The notes: generated by a model not told the origin, from the letters alone. Shown: positions 9,308-21,690, counted from the first letter of the stretch. The stretch: DNA of 64,000 nucleotides from Rhizocola hellebori (GCF_016862955.1 NZ_BONY01000013.1:118739-182738), one strand, 5' to 3'. Program-made: numbers and translations.

Positions 9308-10012
9308 ATGAGCACTTTTGTTCTGGTACCAGGGGCATGGCTGGGCGCCTGGGCATGGCAACACGTGGCGCGGGCCCTGAAAGAGCTGGGCCACCGAGCC
9401 CATCCGGTCACCCTGTCCGGCCTCGGCGAGCGCGCCGCCGACCCGGTGGAAAAGATCGGCCTGAACACCCACGTGGCCGACGTTCACGACGCGATAGCCA
9501 GCCTCCGCGACGTGATCCTTGTCGGGCATAGCTATGCGGGCATAGTCACCGGCATGGTCGCGGCCGACGCCCCGCAAACGGTGACCCGGGCAATCTTTCT
9601 CGACTCCAACGTCCCCATCGATGGGCGCTCGATGACCGACGGCTTCTCCCAGCGCGGCCGGGAGCTGGTGCGCGCGCAGGTGACCCAGGCCGGCGGCTAT
9701 TGGAGCGTGCCCGATCCGGAGGAGTTCGACGGCCACGGCCTCACCGCCGACCAGGTGGCCTGGCTGCGCGACCGCTGCACGCCCCATCCGGGGCAGACCC
9801 TGTTCGACCCGGCGTCGCTGACCCGGCCGCTGCGCGAGCTGACTGCCACCTACGTGCACTGTGTCCAGCCGCAGATGGGGCGTTCCGACGAGGTGGAAGC
9901 GCTGCGTGACGTGCCGGGCTGGAGCTTCGCCACCCTCGACACCGGCCACTGGCCCATGGTGTCGCAGCCGCTGGCGCTGGCCCGGCTGCTTCATGAGATC
10001 GTCTCGGCCTAG
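9308..10012 (+). CDS. alpha/beta hydrolase
   Basis: A 234-residue single-domain alpha/beta hydrolase. It starts with FVLVPGAWLGAWAW, where the oxyanion strand is expected, has the nucleophile elbow GHSYAG, an acidic residue after FLDSNVP, and the late catalytic His in DTGHWPM. This short form is like the esterase/salicylate-hydrolase group annotated in many actinobacteria. Substrate unknown. It is divergent from lysX and followed 48 nt later by the PBP gene. Confidence 0.85.
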   Translation: MSTFVLVPGAWLGAWAWQHVARALKELGHRAHPVTLSGLGERAADPVEKIGLNTHVADVHDAIASLRDVILVGHSYAGIVTGMVAADAPQTVTRAIFLDSNVPIDGRSMTDGFSQRGRELVRAQVTQAGGYWSVPDPEEFDGHGLTADQVAWLRDRCTPHPGQTLFDPASLTRPLRELTATYVHCVQPQMGRSDEVEALRDVPGWSFATLDTGHWPMVSQPLALARLLHEIVSA

Positions 10013-10060
10013 TTTCGCATTTGGGACACAGAAGTGAGGAAGGCTCGATAACGTCTTTGC

Positions 10061-12223
10061 GTGGCACAATTCATGACGAAAGCACTTGCCGGCACTGGCC
10101 GCGTGCTCCGGTTCGCACCCCAGCTCATCCGCCTTGGCCTGATCGCCGGTGTCCTCGTCGCCGCGGTCGGCATGCCGGTCGTCGTGACGGCGGGCAAAGC
10201 CGCGCGCACCGGTTCAGACTTCTTCCTCGGCATGGAGTCCGATCTCAATGCGTCGCCGGCCGGGCAGACGAGCTACATCTATGCTTCGGACGGCTCCAGC
10301 CCGGTCACCATGTTCTATGAGGAATACCGCAAGTACGTCCCCCTCACCGACATGTCCGCCTACCTGCAGCAGGCGATCGTGGCAGCCGAGGACGCGCGCT
10401 ACTACGACCACAAAGGCGTCGACTTCAAAGGCGTGGCGCGCGCGTTCGTGGCCAACCAGACCGCGGGCGAGGTGTCGCAGGGCGCGTCAACGCTGACGAT
10501 GCAGTACGTGCGCATGGCGCTGCGCGACTCGGCGGCCACCCCGATGGAGGTCATCGCGGCCACCGAGCAAACCGGCATGCGCAAGATGCGCGAGATCCGC
10601 CTGGCGCTGGACCTGGAAAAGACGGTGTCCAAAGAGGACATTCTCGAGCGCTATCTCAACATCGCCTACTTCGGTCACCGCGCCTACGGCGCCTTCGCCG
10701 CCGCGCAGATCTTCTTCTCCAAACTGCCCTCCCAGCTGACCCTGGTCGAGGCGGCCACGCTGGCCGGTTTGGTCAAGGCCCCCAGCGCTTACGATCCGGC
10801 CAGCAACGAGTCGACCGCGGCCAAGGACCGCCGGGACTGGGTGCTGCACCAGATGGCCGAGTCGAAGTACATCACCGCGCAGGAGGCGCAGGAGGCGATG
10901 GCGCAACCGGTGGCGCTCAACGTCTACCAGCCGCCCAACGACTGCGTCTCGATCGCCCCCGAGCACAACAGCTGGGGCTTCTTCTGCGACTTCTTCAAGA
11001 CCTGGTGGATGAAACAGCCCGCCTTCGGCGACAACCCGCAGGAGCGCCTGGACAAGCTGCGCCGGGGTGGCTATCAGATCACCACCACCCTCGACGCGGG
11101 CCTGCAAGACTCTGCGATGCAGAAGGTGACCGCCAAGGAAAGCATCGGCAGCGCCTACGCGCACGGTCTGGTGGCGGTGCAGCCCGGCACGGGACGGGTC
11201 AAAGTCATGGCGGTCAACCGTAACTACTCGCTTGACCAGTCCGGCAACGGCCCGCACACCGATCCGAACAAGCGCAACGTGGTGCCCAGCAACTACCCCA
11301 ACACGGTGAACCCGTTGCTGGGCGGCGGGGACCTGCCCGGGTATCAGGCCGGCTCGACCTTCAAATGGTTCGTGCTGATGGCCGCGCTCGACGCCGGCTT
11401 CGGCCCGACCACCGCCTTCATGTCTCCGCAACGGCTTGTCTCGGCCTATCCCGGCACGCCCGGCGAGCGCAGCACCTGCGGCACCCAGTGGTGCCCCGGC
11501 AACGCCAGCGGGGCCATGACCGGCGTGCAGAACATGTGGACCGGTTTCGGCAAGTCGGTCAACACCTACTTCGTCCAGCTGGAGCAGGCCGTCGGGGCCG
11601 ATCGCGCGGTCAGGATGGCCGAACGCCTCGGGCTGCGCTGGCGCTCGGAGACCGACCAGATGATGGCCACCCCCGAAAGAGCCGCCGGCTGGGGCGCCTT
11701 CACGCTCGGCGTGGCGGACACCACCCCGCTGGAGATGGCGAACGCCTATGCGGTGGGGGCGGCCGACGGCGTCTACTGCGAGCCGATCCCGGTGCTGGCC
11801 ATCAACCACCCCGACGGCACCCCGGTCACCTACACCGACAAGGACGGCACCGTGCACAACGCCGCCGATCCGCGCTGCCATCAGGAGGTGTCGGCCCAGA
11901 CCGCCCGCACGGCAACCGATGCGGCCAGGTGCGTGACCGGTTATGGCGCGGCGGGCTCCGGCTGCGGCGGATGGTCGACCGCCCCGGGCGTCTACGGTCA
12001 GGTCGGCCGGCCGGTGGCGGGCAAGACGGGCACCACCGACGACAACCGCACCGCGTGGTTCGTGGGCTTCACCCCCCAGCTGGCGGTGGCGAGCTTCATG
12101 GCCGACCCCGACTACCCGTTCAACAACGTCGGTGGCGGCAACTCGATCAAGCCGATCAACTCGGCCGCAGAGATCCTGCGCGAGGGATCCGGCCCGGACA
12201 TCGGCTACTTCCCTTACCCGTAA
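10061..12223 (+). CDS. class A penicillin-binding protein (transglycosylase/transpeptidase)
   Basis: A 720-residue bifunctional cell wall polymerase. It has an N-terminal membrane anchor at about residues 20-45, a GT51 transglycosylase domain with the EDARYYDHKGVD motif (catalytic Glu near residue 109), GASTLTMQYVR and RKMREIRLALDLEK, and a transpeptidase domain with STFK (Ser near 432), SVN and KTGTT (Lys near 655). It polymerises and cross-links peptidoglycan outside the membrane. The GTG at 10061 is preceded by TAACGT at a 6-nt distance, which fits a leaderless start; ATG at 10073 is the alternative. It ends tail to tail with the response regulator gene, 7 nt apart. Confidence 0.94.
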   Translation: MAQFMTKALAGTGRVLRFAPQLIRLGLIAGVLVAAVGMPVVVTAGKAARTGSDFFLGMESDLNASPAGQTSYIYASDGSSPVTMFYEEYRKYVPLTDMSAYLQQAIVAAEDARYYDHKGVDFKGVARAFVANQTAGEVSQGASTLTMQYVRMALRDSAATPMEVIAATEQTGMRKMREIRLALDLEKTVSKEDILERYLNIAYFGHRAYGAFAAAQIFFSKLPSQLTLVEAATLAGLVKAPSAYDPASNESTAAKDRRDWVLHQMAESKYITAQEAQEAMAQPVALNVYQPPNDCVSIAPEHNSWGFFCDFFKTWWMKQPAFGDNPQERLDKLRRGGYQITTTLDAGLQDSAMQKVTAKESIGSAYAHGLVAVQPGTGRVKVMAVNRNYSLDQSGNGPHTDPNKRNVVPSNYPNTVNPLLGGGDLPGYQAGSTFKWFVLMAALDAGFGPTTAFMSPQRLVSAYPGTPGERSTCGTQWCPGNASGAMTGVQNMWTGFGKSVNTYFVQLEQAVGADRAVRMAERLGLRWRSETDQMMATPERAAGWGAFTLGVADTTPLEMANAYAVGAADGVYCEPIPVLAINHPDGTPVTYTDKDGTVHNAADPRCHQEVSAQTARTATDAARCVTGYGAAGSGCGGWSTAPGVYGQVGRPVAGKTGTTDDNRTAWFVGFTPQLAVASFMADPDYPFNNVGGGNSIKPINSAAEILREGSGPDIGYFPYP

Positions 12224-12230
12224 AGGGATT

Positions 12231-12884
12231 TCACTTCGCGGCCATCCCGGCTTCATAAGCCAGGATGGCCGCTTGCGTGCGGTTGGAGCAGCCGAGTTTG
12301 TCCATCACCCGCGAGACGTGACTCTTCACCGTGGTCTCGCTCAGATTCAGCCGCTGGCCGATCTCGGCGTTGGACAGGCCTTCGCCCAGACACGCGAGCA
12401 CCTCCATCTCCCGCGGGCTGAGCACCTCCACCCGCTCCCGTGCCGCCTGCCGGCCGTGTGAGGCCTCGTCAGTGAAGTGGGCGATGACCGACTGGGTGAT
12501 GGCCGGGTCCAGGATCGCTTGTCCCTCATGGGCTTTGCGCACAGCGGCCACCAGATCCTCGGGCGGGGTGTCCTTGAGCAGGAAGCCCACCGCTCCGGCG
12601 CTCAGGGCCCGGTACACATAGGATTCGTCGCCGAAGGTGGTCAGGACAAGGACCTTCGCCGGGTCGTTGGACTGGGCCAGCTCTTCGGTGGCGGCCAGAC
12701 CGTCCATGCCCGGCATGCGAATGTCCATCAGCACCACGTCGGGGTGCAGCTCCCGGACCAGGGCAACGCCCTCACGCCCGTCGCCGGCCTCCCCCACCAC
12801 CTCGATGTCGTCGGTGCTCTCCATCATCATGCGCAGACCACCGCGCATGAGCTGTTCGTCGTCGACGAGAATCACCCGGATCAC
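12231..12884 (-). CDS. NarL/FixJ-type response regulator
   Basis: A 217-residue response regulator: receiver domain with acidic pocket (VDDEQ), phosphoacceptor Asp54 in VVLMDIRMPG and Lys in GFLLKD, then a LuxR-type helix-turn-helix (LSPREMEVLACLGEGLSNAE, TVKSHVSRVMDKLG). The GTG at 12884 is chosen because ATGGAGGTGGCTC places a GGAGG site at good distance and because it overlaps the histidine kinase stop as GTGA. The pair is thus translationally coupled. Targets are unknown. Confidence 0.94.
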   Translation of the reverse strand: MIRVILVDDEQLMRGGLRMMMESTDDIEVVGEAGDGREGVALVRELHPDVVLMDIRMPGMDGLAATEELAQSNDPAKVLVLTTFGDESYVYRALSAGAVGFLLKDTPPEDLVAAVRKAHEGQAILDPAITQSVIAHFTDEASHGRQAARERVEVLSPREMEVLACLGEGLSNAEIGQRLNLSETTVKSHVSRVMDKLGCSNRTQAAILAYEAGMAAK

Positions 12885-13993
12885 GAGCCACCTCCATAGG
12901 GCAAAAACGCATGAACGGCCCATCCACCATCACTGGTCTGACCGGCCGTGAAGTTTCCGGACACCAGGCCCACCCGCTCACGGAGGCTGCGCAGACCGTG
13001 GCCGCCCTCCGGGAAACCGGTCTCCTCCACAACGACCGGACTGTTGGCCACTTCGATTTCCAGTCTCGAGTCCCACCACGTCAGCCGGACCTGCACCTTG
13101 GCGCCGGAGGCGTGCTTGCGCGTGTTGGTGAGCGACTCCTGGACCACCCGGTAGGCCGTTCGCTCGACGGTGCTGGGCAGCTTGCGCCGCACGCCGGTCT
13201 CGACGAACCGAACCTCCTGTCCCGCGCCGCGGGCCTCCTCGACCAGTGCTTCCACCTTGTCCAGGCTCGCCATCGGCTGCAGCGGCGGCGACTCCTCCGA
13301 GCGCAGCACGCGGACCAGCTCCCGCAGCTCCTCCAGCGCGAGCCGGCCCGACGAGCGAACCAGATCGGCCGTGCGCCGGGTCTTCTCGTCGGTGGCCGCC
13401 AGCTTGAGCGCGCCGGTGTGCACGACCATGAGGCTCACCCGGTGGGCGACCACATCATGGATCTCGTTCGCGAGCCGGTTGCGTTCATCCTCGCGAACCC
13501 TTTCCGCTTCGAGCTTTCGCTGCCTTTCGTTGGTGGCGGCGCGCTGGGAGAGCTCGTGGGCGTAGAGACCGAACAGCACCGGCGCCACCGAGAAAAGCAG
13601 CATTTCCGGTACCAGATAAATCATCACCGCCCAAGTGATCTCCTCGGTGGACGGCCAGGGCACGAGCAGCACCAACGCGCCGAGGGCAGCGGAGAGCCAG
13701 ACGCGATGGCGGGCATAGCCCTCGGCGGCCAGCGTGTAGAGCATGATGGCCAGCCCGAGCGGATAGGGCCAGGTGGCCAGATCGTTGAAGGCGGTCACCA
13801 CCATGACCACCGCCAGGGCTGGCAACGTCCACACCCGACGGCACGCCACGGCCAGGCCCTCGGCCAGATCGCGCGCGATCTCCCAGCCCGCGTTCCCGCC
13901 GTCGAGCGAGGTGGCCGCGGTCAGATAGATCGTCAGCCCGGCCCCGATGGCGAGGTCGAGCAGCAGATCGCGGGCTGGAAGCGATCGTGGCAA
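12881..13993 (-). CDS. NarL-family sensor histidine kinase
   Basis: A 370-residue sensor kinase. The first 150 residues hold about five to six membrane helices with very short loops, so the signal is probably sensed in or at the membrane. Then comes a short coiled coil (NERQRKLEAERVREDERNRL) and a HisKA_3 dimerisation domain with phosphoacceptor His in ANEIHDVVAHRVS. The HATPase domain has the N box (VQESLTNTRKHA) and G box (GHGLRSLRERV). It phosphorylates the response regulator encoded directly downstream with a 4-nt overlap. The gene stands 30 nt upstream of ligA's stop, on the same strand. Confidence 0.93.
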   Translation of the reverse strand: MPRSLPARDLLLDLAIGAGLTIYLTAATSLDGGNAGWEIARDLAEGLAVACRRVWTLPALAVVMVVTAFNDLATWPYPLGLAIMLYTLAAEGYARHRVWLSAALGALVLLVPWPSTEEITWAVMIYLVPEMLLFSVAPVLFGLYAHELSQRAATNERQRKLEAERVREDERNRLANEIHDVVAHRVSLMVVHTGALKLAATDEKTRRTADLVRSSGRLALEELRELVRVLRSEESPPLQPMASLDKVEALVEEARGAGQEVRFVETGVRRKLPSTVERTAYRVVQESLTNTRKHASGAKVQVRLTWWDSRLEIEVANSPVVVEETGFPEGGHGLRSLRERVGLVSGNFTAGQTSDGGWAVHAFLPYGGGS

Positions 13994-14023
13994 AAACGAC
14001 GAGATATGTGCTATTTCCCGATA

Positions 14024-16093
<2,070 letters not shown>

Positions 16094-16498
16094 CTAACCA
16101 TTGGGTGGGACGATCTGGGCCCCCAGCTGCATTGCCTTGCCGAAAACATCGCCCATGGCCCACATTCCGGTGATCCGGCCCGCCTGGACCGTGAAGAAAT
16201 GCACCCCCGCCCAGGTGACCTCCCGGCCCGTGGGCGCCACCGGCCCCCACGGCCCCACCTGGCGGGCGGTGGCCTGCCAGCGCAGCGCGACGCGGTCGCC
16301 CCCGGCGACCTCATCCACAATCTCGTAACGGGAGTTTGCCCAGGTCAAGGCTTCGTCGATGTGCCACTGGCGCAACCCGGCCACGGTGTCCTGGCGACCA
16401 CCGTGGTCGAACGGATCGGTGAAGAGCTCGGGCAGCAGGTCCAGCTGGCCGCCGTTCCACACCTGGCCAACCAGCCGCCGGACCACCTCAAGCGCCAT
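16094..16498 (-). CDS. SnoaL/NTF2-like polyketide-cyclase-fold protein
   Basis: A 134-residue protein of the NTF2-like superfamily. The pattern of an N-terminal helix (VRRLVGQVWNGGQLDLLPEL), a DPFDHG motif, WHIDEALTWAN, a central GDRVALRWQATARQ strand and GVHFFTVQAGRITGMWAMGD is that of SnoaL-like ester cyclases. These bind small hydrophobic substrates, but this one has no known substrate. It sits between the methionine synthase gene (3 nt) and ligA (9 nt) on the same strand, and so is probably part of their transcript. Confidence 0.75.
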   Translation of the reverse strand: MALEVVRRLVGQVWNGGQLDLLPELFTDPFDHGGRQDTVAGLRQWHIDEALTWANSRYEIVDEVAGGDRVALRWQATARQVGPWGPVAPTGREVTWAGVHFFTVQAGRITGMWAMGDVFGKAMQLGAQIVPPNG

Positions 16499-16501
16499 CG
16501 C

Positions 16502-17464
16502 TTACTCCGACAATCGTTGCGCCGCTTCGCGGCACGCCTTCAAGACCCCCCGAGCATAGGCCGGGGTGCTAGTGGCCAGCCCGCATGCGGGTGTGAGCAC
16601 CGCTTGCTTGGCCATCAGCTCGGGAGCGAACCCGAGATCGCTCCAGACGCGGCGCAGCCGATCAGCCAAATGCGACGAGCTCGGCACGGAGGCGGCGGCG
16701 GTCGGGGCCACCCCGGCATACAGCACGAGCCCGGCGTCGATCGCCTCGCCTATCGGGTCAAGGTCTTTGACCAGGGAGAGATCTATCGCCACCCCGGCCA
16801 CACCGGCCTCGCGGAACAGGCCGAGCGGGGCGTTGCGGGCGCAGCAATGCACCACCACCGGCGAGCCCACTCCGTCCACAAAGGACTTCAAGACGTCGCG
16901 CGCGCGGCTCGCCTCCACCGATCTGTAGGTGTAAAGCCCGCTGGCCGTGCGCACTTCGCCGGCCATCGCGGCGGGCAGCGACGGCTCGTCCAGCTGCAGG
17001 ATCACCTCGGCGCCCGGCACGCGCCGCTTTATCTCCGCGACGTGGGCGCGCAGACCCTCCAACAGCGAGGAGGCCAGATCACGTACCGCCCCATGGTCTT
17101 TCAGCAGCAGCTCGCCGAGCGCGAGCTCGACGCTTGCCGCCAGCGTCCACGGCCCCACCGCTTGCACCTTCAGCGGGCCGCGGTAGCCGTCGGCCCGCTC
17201 GGTCAGCGCATCGAGGTCGCGCTCCAGGAAGTCCAGGGCTTGTCGCTCATCGGCGCCGGCGTGCGCCGCCACCCGCCACCGCCCCACATACAGCTCGACC
17301 GGCAGGTCGACCAGAAACGCCGAGCCCCGCCCGATCATGTCCGCGCCCGGGCCGCGCCCGGGAAGCTCTGGCAGGTAAGGAAAATCCGGCAACTCGCCGA
17401 ACGTGAAGGAGAGGGCTTCGTCGATGTCGGTACCCGGTAGGGACCCGACGCCGGTGGCTTTCAC
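16502..17464 (-). CDS. cobalamin-independent methionine synthase-like protein
   Basis: A 320-residue single-domain protein matching the C-terminal half of MetE. It begins with the [13 protein letters not shown] motif and has zinc ligands in [10 protein letters not shown] and [11 protein letters not shown], with the QLDEPSLPA acidic motif in between. The N-terminal MetE half is missing, as in the short methionine synthases common in actinobacteria, whose methyl donor is uncertain. Start and mnmA stop overlap as ATGA (17461-17464), so the gene is coupled to mnmA. Confidence 0.88.
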   Translation of the reverse strand: MKATGVGSLPGTDIDEALSFTFGELPDFPYLPELPGRGPGADMIGRGSAFLVDLPVELYVGRWRVAAHAGADERQALDFLERDLDALTERADGYRGPLKVQAVGPWTLAASVELALGELLLKDHGAVRDLASSLLEGLRAHVAEIKRRVPGAEVILQLDEPSLPAAMAGEVRTASGLYTYRSVEASRARDVLKSFVDGVGSPVVVHCCARNAPLGLFREAGVAGVAIDLSLVKDLDPIGEAIDAGLVLYAGVAPTAAASVPSSSHLADRLRRVWSDLGFAPELMAKQAVLTPACGLATSTPAYARGVLKACREAAQRLSE

Positions 17465-18528
17465 GCCGCAGCCGTGATGGTGGCACTGCCCAGCACGGTG
17501 TCACCCCGGTAGACCACAATCGCCTGACCCGACGCGATTCCGCGCTCCGGCCCGCGCAGCTGCGCCACCAGCCGGTCGCCGCGCAGCGTCACCACCGCCG
17601 GCAACTCCTTGCCGTGCGCCCGCACCTGCACCACGCACTCGATCGGACCTTGCGGCCGCTCGCCACCCGTCCAGACCACCCGATCACCCTCCACAGTGGA
17701 CACATCGAGCGCCTCAGCCGAGCCGACTCGCACCGTGTTGTTCACCGGCGTGATGGACAGTACATACCGCGGCCGGCCATCCGGGGCGGGCCTGGTCAAC
17801 GCCAGCCCCTTGCGCTGCCCGATGGTGTAGCCGAAAGCTCCGTCGTGCTGCCCCAGCACCTCACCCGTGCTGTCGTCGACGATGTCGCCCTTGGCATCAC
17901 CCAGCCGCTGCCGCAGGAACTTCTGAGTGTCGCCGTCGGCGATGAAGCAGATGTCGTGTGAGTCGGGTTTGTCGGCCACCCCGGCCAGGCCACGCTCGTG
18001 CGCCTCGGCCCGCACCAGCTCCTTGGTCGAGTCGCCCAGCGGGAAAATCGATCGATCGAGCTGCTCACGGGTCAGCACCGCCAGCACGTAGGACTGGTCC
18101 TTGGCCGCATCGACGCTGCGGGTGAGCAAGCCGTCGAGCAGCCTCGCGTGGTGCCCGGTCACGACCGCGTCAAACCCCAGCGCCACCGCCCGATCGAGCA
18201 CCGCCGAAAACTTGATCTTCTCGTTGCAGCGCAGGCAGGGGTTGGGCGTGCGCCCCGCCGCGTACTCCGCGACAAAGTTGTCGATCACGTCCTCGTGGAA
18301 CCGGTCGGCCATGTCCCATACGTAGAACGGAATCCCCAGCACATCCGCAGCGCGCCGCGCGTCCCGCGAATCCTCGATCGTGCAGCACCCACGCGCGCCC
18401 GTGCGATGGCTCTGCGCGTTGCGCGACAACGCCAGATGCACCCCGGTCACGTCAAGCCCGGCGTCCACCGCCCGGGCAGCAGCCACCGCCGAGTCGACCC
18501 CACCAGACATCGCAGCCAGAACACGCAC
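17461..18528 (-). CDS. mnmA: tRNA-specific 2-thiouridylase MnmA
   Basis: A 355-residue tRNA uridine 34 2-thiouridylase. It has the PP-loop ([11 protein letters not shown]), the catalytic Cys pair in [12 protein letters not shown] and SHDICFI, the tRNA-binding middle domain and the C-terminal beta barrel ([12 protein letters not shown]). Persulfide sulfur comes from a cysteine desulfurase, and such a gene lies immediately upstream on the same strand. One unusual point is the Cys pair [11 protein letters not shown] near residue 47, seen in the actinobacterial type. The start ATG at 18528 fits the family N-terminus. Confidence 0.95.
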   Translation of the reverse strand: MRVLAAMSGGVDSAVAAARAVDAGLDVTGVHLALSRNAQSHRTGARGCCTIEDSRDARRAADVLGIPFYVWDMADRFHEDVIDNFVAEYAAGRTPNPCLRCNEKIKFSAVLDRAVALGFDAVVTGHHARLLDGLLTRSVDAAKDQSYVLAVLTREQLDRSIFPLGDSTKELVRAEAHERGLAGVADKPDSHDICFIADGDTQKFLRQRLGDAKGDIVDDSTGEVLGQHDGAFGYTIGQRKGLALTRPAPDGRPRYVLSITPVNNTVRVGSAEALDVSTVEGDRVVWTGGERPQGPIECVVQVRAHGKELPAVVTLRGDRLVAQLRGPERGIASGQAIVVYRGDTVLGSATITAAA

Positions 18529-18739
18529 CCGCCAATCCTACCGGCCCGTTTTCTGGAGCAGATTTCCTTTTCTCTACGCCGCCACGTTGTGGTCAAGCGC
18601 CGCATCCTCCCGCCCGCCTTGGAGTTCTCCCTGGGCGGCTCCGCGGTGTTGGCGGGCCGCCGGGTGAACTCCTGGGCGGCGGCGACGAAGGCCCGTGCTC
18701 CCCACCCTCCCCGCACAGCGTCTGCGGCGGGGCGGCTGG
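18529..18739. repeat. intergenic structured repeat, long copy
   Basis: This 211-nt gap between the cysteine desulfurase and mnmA holds a structured element. Its edges (TTCC then CGCCGCCACGTTGTGGTC at 18564-18594, and GCGACGAAGGCCCGTGC at 18682-18698) recur at 51967-52037 with only small changes. Inside, GGAGTTC (18621-18627) and GAACTCC (18666-18672) form an inverted repeat. CCCCGC...GCGGCGGGG near 18708-18731 could end cysteine desulfurase transcription. No gene is supported here. Confidence 0.5.
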
Positions 18740-19876
18740 TTAGAAGGTGCCGGCGCGGCGGGCGCGGTCCACCGCGGCGGGTAGGGCCGCCACCAGGGCG
18801 TCGATGTCTTCGGGGGTGCTGGTGTGGCCGAGCGTGAAGCGCAGCGAGGAACGGGCCGCGACGGGATCGGCGCCCATCGCCAACAGCACGTGGGAGGGCT
18901 GGGCCACACCCGCGTTGCAGGCCGAGCCGGTGGAGACCGCGATCTGCTGCGCATCGAGCAGCAGCAGCAGCGCGTCGCCTTCGCAGCCGGGGAAGCTGAA
19001 ATGCGCGTTGCCGGGCAGGCGTGGGGTGGCCGGGCCGTTGAGCGCCGCTTCGGGGACCGCCTCCAACACCCGGGCGATCAGCTCGTCGCGCAGGAGGGTG
19101 AGGCGGGCCGCCTCCTCCTGCTGCTCTTTGACCACGTGCTCGACCGCGACGGCGAAGGCCACCACGCCCGGGACGTCGAGGGTGCCCGAACGCACATCGC
19201 GCTCCTGGCCGCCGCCGTGCAGCAGCGGGGTACTCGCCACATCACGGCCGAGCAGGAGAGCGCCCACGCCATAGGGGCCGCCGAGCTTGTGGCCCGTGAC
19301 GCTCATCGCCGAGACGCCGCTGGCGGCGAAGTCGACCGGGACGTGGCCCACCGCCTGTATCGCGTCGGTGTGCAGCGGCACGCCCGCCGCGGCGGCCAGC
19401 GCGGCCAGCTCGGCGATGGGCTGGATCGTGCCAACCTCGTTATTGGCCCACATCACCGTGATCAATGCGACGTCGCCGCCGTCAAGGTTGACACTGGCGA
19501 GCTCGAGGCGGCCGTCGGAGTCGACGGGCAGCCAATCGACGGTGGCCTCCTCGTGGTCTTCCAGCCAGCGCACCGCGTCGAGCACGGCGTGATGCTCGAT
19601 CGAGCTGGCCAGAACCCGGGGCCGGCGGCGGGCCCAGTAGATGCCCTTGACCGCCAGGTTGTCGCTCTCGGTGCCCCCGCTGGTGAAGATGACCTCGGAG
19701 GGACGGGCGCCCAGGGCGGCCGCTATCCGCTCGCGGGACTCTTCGATGTGTTTGCGGGCAAGGCGGCCCGGGCCATGCAACGACGAGGCGTTGCCGACCT
19801 CCCGCGCGGTTTCGACGTAGGCGTCCAGCGCCTGCGGAAGCATCGGCGTGGTCGCAGCGTGATCAAGGTATGCCAT
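18740..19876 (-). CDS. cysteine desulfurase (NifS/IscS family)
   Basis: A 378-residue PLP enzyme that takes sulfur from cysteine. It begins with [11 protein letters not shown], has [15 protein letters not shown], the PLP Lys in [12 protein letters not shown] and the active Cys in [16 protein letters not shown]. The longer open frame reaching 20281 runs antisense into etfA and is rejected; ATG at 19876 fits the family start, with GTG three codons earlier as an option. With mnmA downstream its likely role is supplying persulfide for tRNA 2-thiolation, as well as Fe-S clusters. Confidence 0.95.
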   Translation of the reverse strand: MAYLDHAATTPMLPQALDAYVETAREVGNASSLHGPGRLARKHIEESRERIAAALGARPSEVIFTSGGTESDNLAVKGIYWARRRPRVLASSIEHHAVLDAVRWLEDHEEATVDWLPVDSDGRLELASVNLDGGDVALITVMWANNEVGTIQPIAELAALAAAAGVPLHTDAIQAVGHVPVDFAASGVSAMSVTGHKLGGPYGVGALLLGRDVASTPLLHGGGQERDVRSGTLDVPGVVAFAVAVEHVVKEQQEEAARLTLLRDELIARVLEAVPEAALNGPATPRLPGNAHFSFPGCEGDALLLLLDAQQIAVSTGSACNAGVAQPSHVLLAMGADPVAARSSLRFTLGHTSTPEDIDALVAALPAAVDRARRAGTF

Positions 19877-19937
19877 CTCGCGCACAAGCCTAATACGCGG
19901 CCGCCCTGCCAGCAGGACGGCCGCGAGTCGTGCTCGA

Positions 19938-20894
19938 TTATTTACGCTTACGAATCTCCTCGGCGGCCTGCGGCACGACCTGGAACAGGTCGCCCACCAC
20001 GCCGAAGTCGGCCAGCTCGAAGATGGGCGCCTCGGTGTCCTTGTTGACCGCGACGATGGTCTTCGACGTCTGCATGCCGGCCCGGTGCTGGATCGCCCCG
20101 GAGATGCCCAGCGCGATGTAGAGCTGCGGCGAGACCGTCTTGCCGGTCTGTCCGACCTGGAAGGCGTGCGGGTAGAAGCCCGAGTCGGTGGCGGCGCGGG
20201 AAGCGCCGACCGCCGCGCCGAGCAGGTCGGCGAGCTCCTCGACCAGCTTGAAGTTTTCCGCCGAGCCGACGCCGCGGCCACCCGAGACGACGATCGAGGC
20301 CTCGGTCAGCTCCGGGCGTGCGCCCTTCGCCTCGGCCACCCGGTTGACGACCGTGGCGAGCTTGTCCTTGTCCTCCACTGCTACGTCCACATTGGACACA
20401 GCTGCGGCGCCTGCCTGCGGGGCAGGGGTCAGCGAGTTGGGCCGGACGGTGACGATCGGCAGGTCCCCCTTGACCGTGGACTTGACGATCGTGGAGCCCG
20501 CGAAGACCACCTGCGTCGCGGTGCCGTCGGCGTCGAGTGAGACCACGTCGGTGAGCACCCCGTTCTCAAGCTTGACGGCGAGGCGGCCGGCGATCTCCTT
20601 GCCCTCCTGGGTCGACGCGATCAGCACCGCGGCCGGCCCGGTTTCCTTGACCAGCTTGGCCAACACGGAAGCCTTCGGGGCCACCAGGTGGCCCGCGATC
20701 TCGTCGCTCTCCGCGACATAGATCTTCTCGGCGCCGAACTCGCCCAGCTTGGCGGTCAGCGGCGCAGCCGCACCGGGGCCGCCGAGCACGACCGCGCAGG
20801 GCTCGCCGAGCCCGCGCGCCATGGTCAGCATCTCGAGGGTGACCTTCTTGACCGCGTCACCGGCGGCTTCGACAACAACCAGAACCTCAGCCAT
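19938..20894 (-). CDS. etfA: electron transfer flavoprotein subunit alpha
   Basis: A 318-residue EtfA. The N-terminal [12 protein letters not shown] strand and the C-terminal FAD-binding domain ([62 protein letters not shown]) are typical. The protein carries electrons from acyl-CoA dehydrogenases to the quinone pool with EtfB. ATG at 20894 has GGAG 9 nt upstream and lies 16 nt after etfB. Confidence 0.96.
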   Translation of the reverse strand: MAEVLVVVEAAGDAVKKVTLEMLTMARGLGEPCAVVLGGPGAAAPLTAKLGEFGAEKIYVAESDEIAGHLVAPKASVLAKLVKETGPAAVLIASTQEGKEIAGRLAVKLENGVLTDVVSLDADGTATQVVFAGSTIVKSTVKGDLPIVTVRPNSLTPAPQAGAAAVSNVDVAVEDKDKLATVVNRVAEAKGARPELTEASIVVSGGRGVGSAENFKLVEELADLLGAAVGASRAATDSGFYPHAFQVGQTGKTVSPQLYIALGISGAIQHRAGMQTSKTIVAVNKDTEAPIFELADFGVVGDLFQVVPQAAEEIRKRK

Positions 20895-20910
20895 TTGAAG
20901 ACTCCGCCTC

Positions 20911-21690
20911 TCACACAAACTTTTCGTTGGTCAGGAACTCGACGAGCTGCACGCCACCCTCGCCGGAGTCGGCAACCTTCTGGCCCGCGCTGCGCGGCGG
21001 GCGCTTGCTGTGCGAGGCCACCCCGGTCAGCGCGCCTGTCCAGCCGACCTGCTCGGCGGAAACCCCTAGATCGGCCAGCGAAAGCGTCTCAACCGGCTTC
21101 TTCTTGGCCGCCATGATGCCCTTGAACGACGGGTACCGAGGCTCGTTGATGGTGTCCCAGACACTCACCACGGCCGGGGTGGCGGCGGTGACGACCTCGT
21201 ATCCCTCTTCGGTCTGCCGCTCGATGGTCAGCTGCGAACCTTCCACGGTGAGCTTGCGCGCGCCGGTCAGCGCGGCGATGCCGAGGCGCTCGGCGAGCAT
21301 GTGCGGCAGCACCTGCCCACCGGCGTCGGTCGACTCCGCCCCGCAGAGGACGACATCGGGGTTGATTCGCTGCAACGCGGCCGCCAGCACCCGTGAGGTG
21401 CCGAGCGCGTCGGTCCCGGAGAGGGCGTTGTCCAGCACATGAACAGCGCCGTCGGGGCCCATCGAGAGCGCCTTGCGGATCGACTCGCTGGCCCGCTCGG
21501 GCCCCATGGTCAGGATGGTGACCTCACCGCCGTGAGCCTCCTGGAGCCGGAGAGCTTCCTCGATGGCGTACTCGTCCATCTCATTGATCACGTTGTTCGC
21601 CGAACTGCGATCGACGGTGTTGTCGTCCGGGCGAAGGTTGCGCTCGGCGCCTGAATCTGGCACCTGCTTGACAAGTACGACAATCTTCAT
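20911..21690 (-). CDS. etfB: electron transfer flavoprotein subunit beta
   Basis: A 259-residue EtfB, starting with MKIVVLVKQVPDSGAERN and containing the NEMDEYAIEEALRLQE and CGAESTDAGGQVLPHMLAE stretches, followed by the VVSVWDTINEPRYPSFKGIM signature of the family. AMP binds here, and EtfA holds FAD. The open frame extends upstream to 21876, but homology starts at ATG 21690. AGGAGGG lies a rather long 13-15 nt before this ATG. Confidence 0.96.
   Translation of the reverse strand: MKIVVLVKQVPDSGAERNLRPDDNTVDRSSANNVINEMDEYAIEEALRLQEAHGGEVTILTMGPERASESIRKALSMGPDGAVHVLDNALSGTDALGTSRVLAAALQRINPDVVLCGAESTDAGGQVLPHMLAERLGIAALTGARKLTVEGSQLTIERQTEEGYEVVTAATPAVVSVWDTINEPRYPSFKGIMAAKKKPVETLSLADLGVSAEQVGWTGALTGVASHSKRPPRSAGQKVADSGEGGVQLVEFLTNEKFV

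Noticed and set aside
19877..20281. N-terminal extension of the cysteine desulfurase frame
   Set aside because: The extension overlaps etfA out of frame and is Ser/Arg/Pro-rich; the enzyme family starts at AYLDHAATT.
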